Shown: piece after piece, positions 34,665 to 43,935 of the stretch
Position numbering within the stretch: the stretch's first letter is position 1
How the letters are laid out: every line of letters begins with the position of its first letter
DNA from: Palsa-189 sp963824405
Lineage (GTDB): Bacteria; Acidobacteriota; Terriglobia; Acidiferrales; UBA7541
Length of the DNA stretch: 64,000 bases
NCBI GenBank assembly: GCA_963824405.1
Contig: CAWGPK010000004.1
Coordinates: 62,001 to 126,000, forward strand
Direction of reading: 5' to 3'
Made by a program: the position numbers and the translations under genes
The notes under the pieces: generated by a model
Told to the model about the DNA's origin: nothing
What the model saw: the letters and a program-made list of their open reading frames with translations, nothing else
Databases searched by the model: none

Positions 34665-35606
34665 TTAATTAGACTGCGTCTGCCCGGCGTACTCGTGCTG
34701 CTCGTCCGGGTAAATGGCGGGTTCCTGTGGAGGGCGGGTCTTCCAGCGCCGATGTACCCACAGCCATTGATCTGGGAATCGCCGCACGTAATCTTCAATC
34801 GCCTGATTGAACCGCGCCGAGTAGTTTCGGATGTCTTCCTGCTCGTCGTCTGTGGGAGCGAGGTCGAGCGCCGGATGATAACGCAAGCGGTACTTCCGCA
34901 GGCCGGTGTCCCAGTAGCTATACACGGGCACCACGGCGGCGCCCGTCCGCCGCGCCAGTCGCGCGATTCCGCTCGTCGTGGCCGCCGGGATGCCGAAGAA
35001 GTCCACGAAAACCGATTCCGCCGGCACCGCGTTCTGATCCGCCAAGACCCCGATCACCCCTCCCCCGCGAAGAATTCGGAGCACGTTGCGCGCGGACTCG
35101 TTCTTGTTGATCGGCCGGTTACCCGATAATCTTCGATACCGGGTAACCAGGGCGTCCACGCGACGATTATCGATTGGTCGCATCAAAATATGGATTGGCT
35201 CGTTATAGAGCGCGTGCGCGAAGCCCGCGAGTTCCCAAGCGCCCATATGGCCCGTCAGAAATAGCACACCCTTGCCGCGGCGCTTTGCGGCGGCGAAATT
35301 CTCAAAGCCGTCGAGAATCATGGCCTCTTCGATGTTCTCGCGCGTGTAGCGCGGCAGGCGCGCGAATTCCGCGGCCATCCAGCCGACATTGCGGACCATG
35401 CGCCTCAAAATGGCGTCCCGCGCGGGCCCCGGCAATTCGGGAAAGGCCAGCCGCAGATTGAATTCCGCCGCTCTTCGAAGCGGCGGCCGCATAAGGAAAA
35501 GGGTCTTGGCGATCAGCGCGCCGCACCCCCGCGCGATGGGACGCGGCAAAGATCCGAGAAACTTCAACAACAGCCAAGCGAAGACATACTCGAGGCGCTC
35601 GCGCAT
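34665..35606 (-). CDS. Lipid A late acyltransferase, LpxL/HtrB family
   Basis: A 313-residue membrane-associated acyltransferase. The catalytic HxxxxE is seen in FLTGHMGAWELAGFAHAL, with IGVLADQNAVPAESVFVDFF typical of lysophospholipid/lipid A acyltransferases and YSYWDTGLRKYRL later. A basic N-terminal helix (LEYVFAWLLLKFLGSLPRPI) would anchor it in the inner membrane. It lies upstream of lpxD on the same strand. The position of the acyl chain it adds cannot be told from sequence. Confidence 0.9.
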   Translation of the reverse strand: MRERLEYVFAWLLLKFLGSLPRPIARGCGALIAKTLFLMRPPLRRAAEFNLRLAFPELPGPARDAILRRMVRNVGWMAAEFARLPRYTRENIEEAMILDGFENFAAAKRRGKGVLFLTGHMGAWELAGFAHALYNEPIHILMRPIDNRRVDALVTRYRRLSGNRPINKNESARNVLRILRGGGVIGVLADQNAVPAESVFVDFFGIPAATTSGIARLARRTGAAVVPVYSYWDTGLRKYRLRYHPALDLAPTDDEQEDIRNYSARFNQAIEDYVRRFPDQWLWVHRRWKTRPPQEPAIYPDEQHEYAGQTQSN

Positions 35607-35737
35607 GAAGTGCCATTATGCGTGACGCCGCCGTCGATGCGCCAGCAGCGAAATAGAGGGCGGCGCCATGACAAATTCCGAGGCGCCGATGCGGGGGCTG
35701 GTTACATCTTCCCCAGCCGGAGCTTCCTTCGATCTAA

Positions 35738-36661
35738 CTATTTGGGAAGGCTCGTAAGAAAAAAACTGGCGATGCGATTTTCGTAGCTGCGTTTCTCGTC
35801 GTCCAGCATTCCCGCGTACTTCCCACGCGCCAGCATCTCTTCTTGCTTGGGCTCCGGGGACTGGAAATAAAGCCTGGCAGTGATCTTGGCCAGCTCAGGA
35901 GCATCGGCCGCCTCGATGAAAAGTTTTGGCACTCCGGCCAGGCGCGGCAGTCGCTGAGAGAGCGGAGGGATTCCCGCATCCTGATAAGTCAGCCAGTCGA
36001 AGCCCCTTTCGGCGAAGCTGGGCAATAGCGGCAAAGAGCCGATCCCATAGCCGTTCAGCAAAATACGAAGCATTTGCTGCGGCGTGTCGTATACCGATTC
36101 CACCGCAACCGCGCGAACGCGTGGGTCGGATTCCGCCAAAGACAAGGCGGCGTAACTTCCCAAATCCGTGCCCCACAGGCCGAATCGGCCCTGGTCGACG
36201 TCCGTGCGCTGCGCCAGCGTGGAGAGGGCCGCCCGTATCTCCTGAACTTCGCGATAGCCGAGGTCTGTGCCGATCGCGGTGGAACTGTTACTTCCGCTAA
36301 AGTCCACCAGCGTGACGTTATATCCCTGCTCCTGAAGAGCGGTCGCCAAAGGCAGCAGTTCCTCCCGCCCTTCTTCGTAGCCCGGGCACAGCAGAATTGT
36401 CGGCGCGGACTTCAGACCCGGAAAAAACCAGCCGTCCCGCGTCCCAGACGCTTGCAAGGAGTATGAAATCTCCTCCGGATGCCCCGGGAAATTCGCCAAA
36501 TCAATGGGCTGGCTGCCGCTCCGCGGCGTAACGATGTTGTACACCACAAACCCGGAGATGATCGCCGCCGCTACAAACGTGAAGAAGCTTATAGCCACAA
36601 GGGCGACAATTAACTTGGAGTACCAGAGAGTCGGATAGCGGAGTTCCGAAAGAAAGGCCAT
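35738..36661 (-). CDS. Membrane-anchored alpha/beta hydrolase
   Basis: A 307-residue protein with an N-terminal membrane helix (LIVALVAISFFTFVAAAIIS) and an alpha/beta-hydrolase domain. PTILLCPGYEEGREELLPLA forms the oxyanion region, and GRFGLWGTDLGSYAALSLAE the nucleophile elbow. In the elbow the usual GxSxG Ser is replaced by Asp (GTDLG), as in a few hydrolases that use Asp. The C-terminal PKLFIEAADAPELAK includes a possible acid residue. The ATG at 36661 is used; a longer open frame to 36826 would overlap the divergent acetyltransferase. The substrate is unknown. Confidence 0.75.
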   Translation of the reverse strand: MAFLSELRYPTLWYSKLIVALVAISFFTFVAAAIISGFVVYNIVTPRSGSQPIDLANFPGHPEEISYSLQASGTRDGWFFPGLKSAPTILLCPGYEEGREELLPLATALQEQGYNVTLVDFSGSNSSTAIGTDLGYREVQEIRAALSTLAQRTDVDQGRFGLWGTDLGSYAALSLAESDPRVRAVAVESVYDTPQQMLRILLNGYGIGSLPLLPSFAERGFDWLTYQDAGIPPLSQRLPRLAGVPKLFIEAADAPELAKITARLYFQSPEPKQEEMLARGKYAGMLDDEKRSYENRIASFFLTSLPK

Positions 36662-36818
36662 GTTCGGCGGGCGAATGTTAACACAGCAAAGTCTTGAGAT
36701 TACCCCGCATAAAACGCCCCATGTTCCAGGTCTGTGCTTTTTGGCGACGAAAACCCCCGGCGGGGTTATCATAGGGCCAATGGCAATGGGCTTAGCCCCA
36801 GGGACTGATAACCGCTCC

Positions 36819-37808
36819 ATGACCATCGTCGATTTACGCCAACTGAGTTCGCGTCAGATTGAACCTCTGCTGACCGAAGAGGCCCAGCGCTGGAGAGAAG
36901 AGCTGCGCTGGGACTACCGTGCCTCTCTCGATCTGATCAAGAAGTTCGTGGAGGCGCGGTCACTGGCCGGCTGTGCCGCGCTGGAGAATGGCGAGGCGGC
37001 CGGATACGCCTTTTACGTCATCGAGGAGCACAAAGGCCTTTTGGGCGGCTTATACGTTTCCCCTCGTTTCCCGCAGATGGCCTTGGCCACCAAGCTTTTA
37101 ACCAACACGCTCGAAACGCTTCGGGCTGTTCCTTATATCGGGCGCATCGAAGCTCAATTGGTCCCTTTTGGCTGCGAGTTCGATGGGGCTCTCGCGAAGC
37201 AGGGTTTCCGCCTCTACCCCCGGCAGTTCATGCTGCTCGATCTGAATTCCGTCGCGCCGGAATCCCCGTCCAACGGCAAGCCGCCAAACTCCGACGAGCT
37301 TTCCGGGCTCCGCCTGGAAGAGTGGAACGACCGCTACTTCACGCCTTGCGCGCGGCTGATTCAGCTGGCCTACGCCGATCACATGGATGGAGAGATCAAC
37401 GATCAGTATCGCAGCGAAGAGGGCGCGCTGAAGTTTCTGAAAAATATAATCATGTTGCCCGGCTGCGGACAATTTCAGGAGCACGCCTCGTTCGTGCTGC
37501 GCGCTCCCCACAGTCATGAGTTGGCCGGGGTCGTGCTCACTTCGGCGGTAGCGCCCGGCGTAGGACATACCACGCAGATCTGCGTCATGCCCGGCTACCA
37601 GCGGCACGGATTAGGCCGGCGCTTGATCCAGGCCACGATCCAGGCATTGCGGGCGCGCCGCTTCAGCGCCCTGTCTCTGACGGTCACTGCCGCAAACCAG
37701 CGCGCCGTAGGCTTGTACGCCAGCCTCGGTTTCGCGCAGATAAAAACGTTTACCGCCGGAGTTTGGCAGACGTCCGCGGCCGCGAGCCGGCGCAGCTTAT
37801 TTGCGTGA
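36819..37808 (+). CDS. GNAT-family N-acetyltransferase
   Basis: About 329 residues with two GNAT-like halves. The C-terminal half has the acetyl-CoA-binding signature ICVMPGYQRHGLGRRLIQAT followed by SLTVTAANQRAVGLYASLGF. The N-terminal half (LGGLYVSPRFPQMALATKLL) looks like a degenerate second copy. The start is placed at MTIVDLRQ; ATG 36780 is an alternative. It is divergent from the hydrolase and its 3' end overlaps the nrdR end by 12 bases tail to tail. The substrate is unknown. Confidence 0.82.
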   Translation: MTIVDLRQLSSRQIEPLLTEEAQRWREELRWDYRASLDLIKKFVEARSLAGCAALENGEAAGYAFYVIEEHKGLLGGLYVSPRFPQMALATKLLTNTLETLRAVPYIGRIEAQLVPFGCEFDGALAKQGFRLYPRQFMLLDLNSVAPESPSNGKPPNSDELSGLRLEEWNDRYFTPCARLIQLAYADHMDGEINDQYRSEEGALKFLKNIIMLPGCGQFQEHASFVLRAPHSHELAGVVLTSAVAPGVGHTTQICVMPGYQRHGLGRRLIQATIQALRARRFSALSLTVTAANQRAVGLYASLGFAQIKTFTAGVWQTSAAASRRSLFA

Positions 37809-38261
37809 GTGCTCCCGAAGCAGGCCCTTCAGCTCGGTCATAAACTCCCGTACATCCTTGAAATCGAGGTACACGGAGGCGAAGCGCACATACGCAACCT
37901 TGTCCAATTTCCTTAAGCGATTCATCAGCAACTCCCCAATTTCGCTGGTGTTCCGCTCGCGCTCCGGCGCATCGTGAACGAAGCGCTCCACCTCATCGAC
38001 CAGCGCCTCGAGTTTAGCCGTGGGCACCGGGCGCTTCTCGCAGGACTTCAACAGGCCCTGCAAAAGCTTCTGGCGGTCGAAGCGTTCCCGCCGGCCGTCC
38101 TTCTTGATCACCATGTAGGGGATTTCGTCAATTCGTTCGTACGTCGTGAAGCGCCGCCCGCATTTGAGGCACTCTCTCCGGCGGCGGATCAGATCGCCGG
38201 TGCGGCCCTCGCGCGAGTCAATTACCTTGTCGTCGCTAAAGGAACAGAACGGACATTTCAA
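37797..38261 (-). CDS. nrdR: Transcriptional repressor NrdR
   Basis: NrdR senses ATP/dATP and represses ribonucleotide reductase genes. The 154-residue protein has the N-terminal zinc ribbon MKCPFCSFSDDKVIDSRE...CLKCGRRF and the ATP-cone domain (PYMVIKKDGRRERFDRQKLL; VAYVRFASVYLDFKDV), matching the usual length and order. Its start overlaps the stop of the upstream membrane protein (ATGA), so they are co-expressed. Confidence 0.97.
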   Translation of the reverse strand: MKCPFCSFSDDKVIDSREGRTGDLIRRRRECLKCGRRFTTYERIDEIPYMVIKKDGRRERFDRQKLLQGLLKSCEKRPVPTAKLEALVDEVERFVHDAPERERNTSEIGELLMNRLRKLDKVAYVRFASVYLDFKDVREFMTELKGLLREHSRK

Positions 38262-39397
38262 TCGGCGCTGCCCCTCTCCTCCGATTCCTTGCGGGAATCG
38301 GCCCTGCGCGTCACCGAAACGTGTTCCCCGGTCCGTTCGGCGGCCTTCTCGGCCCGGGCCAGGCTGCGCAGTTCACCCATTGACAGTCCCTCATGGATCA
38401 GCAACGGAACCCCCAACAGCGTCGATATCGCAAACGTGATGAGCCACAGTACGATGGCGATTGCTGCGGCGGGTTCCTGCTCCACTCCAAAAATTGTCGT
38501 CAGTGCAATGAAGCTGGCCACCTGAGCTCCGCCGCCAACGCCCGGCAGTTGCAAGGCTGAGCCCACCAAAGTAATTGCCAGGAGCAGCATCGCTCCTGGG
38601 AAAGTCATGTCTGCTTGCACAAACGCGCTCGCAAACGCGTGGCAAATCCAAAGATAAATCAACGTGACTAACACCCAATGCGCAGCCGTGTAAATAACCG
38701 TAATCAGAAGGTCGGACGTAGTACGGATCGCCTGCAACCCTTCGCTGAACCCGGCAATAATCCCGGCCAGCCAAGCCTTGAATCCGCCGGCCCGGTGCCA
38801 GGAATCGAGGCGTCGCCCCAAAAATGCCGCCCCGTGTAGCCGGAAGTAAATCATGAAGACGACCAGAGCTCCCAAGGTGCCCAGCAAGACCCATCCGCCG
38901 GCTCGCGCACTGTAAACCCAATTTGTGTTCGCCCCGGCATCGGCCAACTGGCCTGTGAACACAAGCAGGCTGAGCGCCGCCAACGCCACCGCCGCCGCAA
39001 AGTCGGTGATCCGTTCCAGCACCCAAACGCCAAACATATTGGCGACCGGCATACTGCTCTTGCGTGCCAGTAGCAATGGACGAACCGGTTCGCCTGCCCG
39101 GCCTAGGATGAATATGGAGGCAAAGCCCATCACCGTGGCGTTGTACACGTCGAGAAACCCGGTGGGCCCGAGGTAACGCGAGAGTCGCTGCCAACGCAGC
39201 GTGCGCAAGGCAAAACAAACGTAGATGGCGGCCGCCGAGAGCAGCAAAAGCCAGAGATTGGCCTGGCCCACGGCGTGTGCGAATCGGCTCCAGGTAAAGT
39301 CGCCGAGGTGAATCTTACGGCGCGAATGATAGGCGAGCGCGGCGAGCGCCCCTACAGCCAATATTGCGAGAAATAGCTTGCGAAGAAAACCACGCAT
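38258..39397 (-). CDS. Flippase-like integral membrane protein (UPF0104/LPG synthase TM family)
   Basis: A 379-residue polytopic membrane protein with about eight hydrophobic helices. It has family-typical segments: WLLLLSAAAIYVCFALRTLRW, GFASIFILGRAGEPVRPLLL (the conserved G-R-x-G-E-P element), and LGSALQLPGVGGGAQVASFI-like text near residue 280. Relatives are lysylphosphatidylglycerol synthase membrane domains and glycosyl/lipid flippases. It overlaps nrdR by four bases. The transported lipid is unknown. Confidence 0.85.
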   Translation of the reverse strand: MRGFLRKLFLAILAVGALAALAYHSRRKIHLGDFTWSRFAHAVGQANLWLLLLSAAAIYVCFALRTLRWQRLSRYLGPTGFLDVYNATVMGFASIFILGRAGEPVRPLLLARKSSMPVANMFGVWVLERITDFAAAVALAALSLLVFTGQLADAGANTNWVYSARAGGWVLLGTLGALVVFMIYFRLHGAAFLGRRLDSWHRAGGFKAWLAGIIAGFSEGLQAIRTTSDLLITVIYTAAHWVLVTLIYLWICHAFASAFVQADMTFPGAMLLLAITLVGSALQLPGVGGGAQVASFIALTTIFGVEQEPAAAIAIVLWLITFAISTLLGVPLLIHEGLSMGELRSLARAEKAAERTGEHVSVTRRADSRKESEERGSAD

Positions 39398-39519
39398 TCG
39401 TTGGCGAGCCTAACCGTAGCGCAATGGGGGTGTCAAGGAAACCTCACCTCGGCTATTTCCATCAGCGCTTAAAACATAGCAAGCGGACGGCCGAAATTTA
39501 ATTGTAGCTTAATTTCCGA

Positions 39520-40824
39520 TTAACGTTCTGCGGCCCTCTCCAAGGCCTGGAAGAAGTCTGGATAAGAGATGCCCACGCAATCGCTCTCGCGTATGATCGA
39601 GCTGCCTTCCGCTCCCAGCGCGGCGACTGCAAAAGCCATGGCCATGCGATGGTCGCCACGAGAATCGATTTCCGCCCCATGCAAGCGCCCTGCGGCTCGC
39701 CCTTCAATCCGCAAGCCGTCGGAAAGCTCTTCCACTCGAGCGCCCATGCGCCGCAGGTTTTCCGCGACCACGGCGATTCGGTCGCTCTCCTTGATTCGCA
39801 GTTCGGAGGCATCGCGAATTTCCACGCCCTGTTCGGTATAAGGACCCAGCGCCGCAAGCATGGGCAGCTCGTCGATCAATTGAGCGATGAGTTCTCCCGA
39901 GAGGACGCCGCCCGACAATTCAGCGTGGCTTACGGACACGTCTCCTATCAATTCGCCCTTCTCCCCGCGCAAAGCGACGATGTTGATCGGCGCCCCCCAT
40001 CCGCCCAGGACGTCGAGCACTGCGGAGCGAGTCGGGTTCAGCCCCACATTGTGGATCACCAGATTTGAGCCGGGAAGAATGAGCGCTGCCGCCAGGAAGA
40101 AGACCGCCGACGAAAGGTCTCCCGGCACCTCCAGCTGGCGCGGCTCGAGGCGCGGCCGTCCTGAAACGGTCACCACATGCCCAACCTGGCGAACCTCGGC
40201 GCCAAACTCCCGCAGGGCCACTTCGGTATGATCGCGTGTCGGCACGCGCTCTTCCACCGATGTCTGCCCTTCCGCAAAAAGGCCCGCAAGCAGCACTGCG
40301 GATTTCACTTGGGCGCTGGCCACCGGCAGACTGTATTCGATCGGCTGCAGCGCCGAACCCCGGATCCCTAGCGGAGCGAAATTGGCGTCGCGAGCTTCAA
40401 TGCGTGCGCCCATTCGCGCCAGGGGCTCGATCACCCGCCGCATCGGGCGCCGCCGCAGCGATGAATCGCCCGTCAGCGTTGAATCGAATGTTTGCCCGGC
40501 GAGCACTCCTGCGAGGAGCCGCATCGTCGTTCCCGAATTTCCCGCATCCAGAGGGCGTCGGGATTGCCGCAGTCCCTCGATGCCCGCCCCGGAGATCACC
40601 ACGCGTCGAGCCCCGTCGCGGCCGTTCTTTTCCACCGCGATCCCCAGTCGCTGAAGGCAATCGAGTGTGCTTTGGCAATCCGCTGCTGCCGAATAGCGGC
40701 TAATTTCGCTGCGCCCCTGCGCCAGCGCCGCCAGAATGGCGTAGCGATGCGAAATCGACTTATCGCCCGGAACCTCGATCATTCCCGAGATGGAGCGGGC
40801 CGGTTTGACCTTTTCTTTGGCCAC
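39520..40824 (-). CDS. aroA: 3-phosphoshikimate 1-carboxyvinyltransferase (EPSP synthase)
   Basis: AroA joins phosphoenolpyruvate to shikimate-3-phosphate in the shikimate pathway. The 434-residue protein contains MIEVPGDKSISHRYAILAAL, the active-site LDAGNSGTTMRLLAGVLAG, RRRPMRRVIEPL, RVPTRDHTEVALREFG and the C-terminal IKESDRIAVVAENLRRMG with DHRMAMAFAVAA. All the signatures are intact. It stands alone on the minus strand, divergent from the secreted-protein genes. Confidence 0.96.
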   Translation of the reverse strand: MAKEKVKPARSISGMIEVPGDKSISHRYAILAALAQGRSEISRYSAAADCQSTLDCLQRLGIAVEKNGRDGARRVVISGAGIEGLRQSRRPLDAGNSGTTMRLLAGVLAGQTFDSTLTGDSSLRRRPMRRVIEPLARMGARIEARDANFAPLGIRGSALQPIEYSLPVASAQVKSAVLLAGLFAEGQTSVEERVPTRDHTEVALREFGAEVRQVGHVVTVSGRPRLEPRQLEVPGDLSSAVFFLAAALILPGSNLVIHNVGLNPTRSAVLDVLGGWGAPINIVALRGEKGELIGDVSVSHAELSGGVLSGELIAQLIDELPMLAALGPYTEQGVEIRDASELRIKESDRIAVVAENLRRMGARVEELSDGLRIEGRAAGRLHGAEIDSRGDHRMAMAFAVAALGAEGSSIIRESDCVGISYPDFFQALERAAER

Positions 40825-41032
40825 GGTGGGATTCTAGCATGCGGGTCTGATGCGCCTCCTGCTCCTCTCGCTCGCTGGCGGGATCTCCTTCGAAATCCGG
40901 GAAGTAAACCAGCCTCGGCAACCGCGAGGCCTGCTGGTGCCTTCCAAGTAGAGGGCTAGTGAAAATCTCTCGCAACCGCGCCGTCTTCGTACTAAAAGTG
41001 GTGGATATTGCAGACGCGATTACGAGGGGTCG

Positions 41033-41848
41033 ATGAGGTTGGAAATGAGTGCAAAGCTGGTTCTAGTGGTGACGCTGCTGGCGTCGGGAGCGGCGTTCAT
41101 CTGCCTGCGGGCGCAAACGAATCCGCAAGGTAGCCAACAACCCCCTGCGGAAAACGGAGCCGCTCGCCAACACGACCATTCCGATTCCATGCCGGGCATG
41201 AACATGGACGGCATGAAGATGGACGACGATTCGACCAACCACGCCCAAACGGGCGCCATGCAATCGATGGCCCACAGCCACCACATGGCCATGGATGCCG
41301 CTCATATGCGCATGACGCCGGTCCGCCCGGTCGCCGATGGCGATCGGGAGCGCGCTCAGCAGATCGTCGATGCCTTGTCCCCAGCCATCCAGAAATATAA
41401 GGACTATCGTGTCGCCTTGGCTGAGGGCTACCGAATTTTCGCCCCCAACGTGCCCCAGCCGGTCTATCACTTTACGAACTATTGGAATGGATTCCTCGAA
41501 GGCTTTACGTTCGATGCCGCCAGACCAACCTCTCTTCTCTACAAGAAAACGAAAGATGGGTACGAGTTGGTTGGCGCCATGTACACCGCGCCCAGAACCG
41601 CGACCTTGGACGAACTGAACGAACGCGTTCCTCTCGGCATCGCCCGCTGGCACCAGCATACCAATCTCTGCATACCCAAGGGTCCCCAGGCGCGCAAGGC
41701 GGACTGGTCCAAGTTTGGCCTGACGGGTTCCATTTCCACCGAGCAGGCCTGCACCGAGGCCGGAGGACGCTTTTATCCGGTCATCTTCGGCTGGATGGTG
41801 CACGTCTATCCCTTCGAGTCTTCGTCGGCGCAGATTTGGGCCCAATAG
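41033..41848 (+). CDS. Secreted Met/His-rich protein of unknown function
   Basis: A 271-residue protein with a signal sequence (LVLVVTLLASGAAFICLRAQ) and a striking Met/His/Asp-rich segment (residues about 48-95, for example DSMPGMNMDGMKMDDD and MAHSHHMAMDAAHMRM). Such composition is typical of copper- or silver-binding periplasmic proteins. The remaining 170 residues form a globular domain not recognised, with conserved-looking PVYHFTNYWNGFLEGFTFD, GIARWHQHTNLCIPKGPQAR and a Cys pair. GAGGGG precedes the ATG. A metal-handling role is inferred from composition only. Confidence 0.7.
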   Translation: MRLEMSAKLVLVVTLLASGAAFICLRAQTNPQGSQQPPAENGAARQHDHSDSMPGMNMDGMKMDDDSTNHAQTGAMQSMAHSHHMAMDAAHMRMTPVRPVADGDRERAQQIVDALSPAIQKYKDYRVALAEGYRIFAPNVPQPVYHFTNYWNGFLEGFTFDAARPTSLLYKKTKDGYELVGAMYTAPRTATLDELNERVPLGIARWHQHTNLCIPKGPQARKADWSKFGLTGSISTEQACTEAGGRFYPVIFGWMVHVYPFESSSAQIWAQ

Positions 41849-41938
41849 GTTGTGCTGTCATTTGTTTCTGGCCGTCCATTTGTTTCCGGGAAGATTGGCG
41901 CGTATGATAAGCTTACTTTGCTGCTGAAAGATAAACCC

Positions 41939-41956
41939 CAGGGTTCACAAACCCTG
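41939..41956 (+). other. Perfect hairpin in the leader of the S55 peptidase gene
   Basis: CAGGGTT-CACA-AACCCTG is a perfect 7-bp stem with a 4-nt loop, 21 bp before the ATG at 41978. It has no U-tract, so it is not a standard terminator and could affect translation or mRNA stability. Confidence 0.4.
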
Positions 41957-41977
41957 CGATCTTCTTTGGTGAATAAT

Positions 41978-43870
41978 ATGCATGTTCCTTGCTTGAAACT
42001 GTCTCCCTGCGGAAGGTTATTTCCGCGTCTCTTCTTTGTTGTTCTCGCCCTGGTCCTGGGCTCTCTGGCGGTTCCGGCTGCGCGCGGCGCCGGCGAACGG
42101 CCACCCACGATCTCGCTGGACCAGATCAAGCCGGGAATGACAGGCGTGGCCTACACGATTTTTGCGGGAGACAAGATCGAGCCGTTCGATATCGAAGTGA
42201 TTGGCATATTGCCCAACCTTTTGGGCCCCAAGCAGTCCATCATCCTGGTCCAATTGCACGGAGAAAAAGCCGAACACACCGGGGTGGTCGCTGGGATGAG
42301 CGGCAGCCCCGTCTACATTGACGGCAAGCTAGCTGGCGCGCTGTCACTGAAGTTTGGCGTGTTCGTCAAAGAGCCGCTGGGGGGCGTCACGCCCATCGAG
42401 AATATCTTGTCGATCCCTAGCGACGAAAATCCAGCGAATCCAAAGGCTCTGAGCGCTCGTGCAACCGTGGCCGATAATAGCTGGACGACCTCCTCGACGG
42501 GCCTGGCTTCGTCGTTAGCTTCGTCCATGAGCGGCCAAAAGCCTCATTATCCGGTGCCGGCGAATTTCGCTCAACTGGCCGGAGCCTCCGGCGATGCTTA
42601 CCTCGAGCCCATCGCCTCGCCTTTGGTCTTTTCGGGCTTCGCGCCTGCCACTTTGCGCCAGTACGCCGGGGACTGGGCGCCGTACGGCATGGTCGCCACC
42701 GCAGGCGGAACCGCGCCTCCGGAAGTCGATGATTCCAAAATTGTTGCCGGTGATATGGTCAGCATGGTCCTGGTGCAGGGAGACATCTCCATGAGCGCCG
42801 CCTGCACGGTCACTGCGGTTATCGAGGATCGCGTCTATGCTTGCGGCCATCCCCTGTTTGGCTTGGGGGACAGCGATATGCCTCTGGCGCGCGGGCGCAC
42901 CCTCACCACGCTCGCTTCTGATTTCAATTCCACCAAGATTGTGAATGCCGGCGGCGTCATTGGCACGCTCACGGAAGATCGCGCCACCGCCGTTATGGGT
43001 CGCGTCGGGCCGTCCCCGCAGATGATTCCCGTGGACCTGACCGTGGTCACTCCAGCCGGGGAGCAGCAGTTTCATTCCGAGATGATCTCCAATCCGAAGC
43101 TCACGCCGCTCCTGATGGGCATCATCGCCTTCAATGGCTTGACGCAAAATTCAGCTTACGGCGAAGGCAGCACCATGAAATTAAGCGGCGATATTCAAAT
43201 CGATGGCCATTCTCCCGTCTCTTTGTCGGACATGTACGCGCCCACCGATCAGTTCGTCCCGGACGGCACCTTCGTGGCGTCGAGCGTGCAAACTATCTTC
43301 ACCCGCATCTTCTCGAATCCCTACGAGATGCCCAAGATCGACAAGGTGAATCTGCGCGTTGAGAGCATGCCGGACCGCCGCGTGGCTTCCATCCTGAATG
43401 CCTGGTCGGACGTAAGCGAAGCCCAGCCTGGCGACCCCGTGGTCATTAAGGTTCTTCTCCGGCCCTATCGCGGAGCGCCAGTGCTTCGCGACATCCCCGT
43501 CACGATTCCGATGCAAGCCACTCGCGGCAGTATTATGAGAGTGCAGGTCAGCGACGCGGATTCGCTCAATCGCATACCCAATCTCGTCGCCGCCCAGGGC
43601 CGTTTGGGTGGGCTCGATCAGTTGATCTCCCTGCTCAATCGCGAGCGCCGCAATAACCAGATCTACGTCACCCTGCTCAAACCGACCCCGACCCTGCTGG
43701 TGGAGGATAAGGAACTTCCGGACGCGCCTCTCTCGCAAATAAACGTCCTGGACCAGAAAAGACTGCCGGGAAATTCCGCATTATTGCGCGAATCGACGGC
43801 TGGCGAATGGTCCGTGCCCATGGATGAGATCATCGCTGGTTCGACGTCTGTGTTTATCACGATTAAGTAA
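41978..43870 (+). CDS. SpoIVB-type S55 peptidase domain protein, exported
   Basis: A 630-residue secreted protein. After a signal segment (FFVVLALVLGSLAVPAARGA), residues about 40-140 match the SpoIVB peptidase (S55) domain. It shows IKPGMTGVAYTIFAGDKIEP, VQLHGEKAEHTGVVAGMSGS, and PVYIDGKLAGALSL around the predicted serine. A later segment (AACTVTAVIEDRVYACGHPL) is also typical. The C-terminal half is beta-rich and unassigned. ATG 41978 is preferred over an opening at 41852. It precedes a secreted beta-propeller gene by 65 bp; the target protein is unknown. Confidence 0.82.
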   Translation: MHVPCLKLSPCGRLFPRLFFVVLALVLGSLAVPAARGAGERPPTISLDQIKPGMTGVAYTIFAGDKIEPFDIEVIGILPNLLGPKQSIILVQLHGEKAEHTGVVAGMSGSPVYIDGKLAGALSLKFGVFVKEPLGGVTPIENILSIPSDENPANPKALSARATVADNSWTTSSTGLASSLASSMSGQKPHYPVPANFAQLAGASGDAYLEPIASPLVFSGFAPATLRQYAGDWAPYGMVATAGGTAPPEVDDSKIVAGDMVSMVLVQGDISMSAACTVTAVIEDRVYACGHPLFGLGDSDMPLARGRTLTTLASDFNSTKIVNAGGVIGTLTEDRATAVMGRVGPSPQMIPVDLTVVTPAGEQQFHSEMISNPKLTPLLMGIIAFNGLTQNSAYGEGSTMKLSGDIQIDGHSPVSLSDMYAPTDQFVPDGTFVASSVQTIFTRIFSNPYEMPKIDKVNLRVESMPDRRVASILNAWSDVSEAQPGDPVVIKVLLRPYRGAPVLRDIPVTIPMQATRGSIMRVQVSDADSLNRIPNLVAAQGRLGGLDQLISLLNRERRNNQIYVTLLKPTPTLLVEDKELPDAPLSQINVLDQKRLPGNSALLRESTAGEWSVPMDEIIAGSTSVFITIK

Positions 43871-43935
43871 ATTGCGCCCGCAGCGGCCCAGCTACCACAT
43901 TCCGTTCGTTTTCTGCTGCGGTTTGAAAGGATTCT

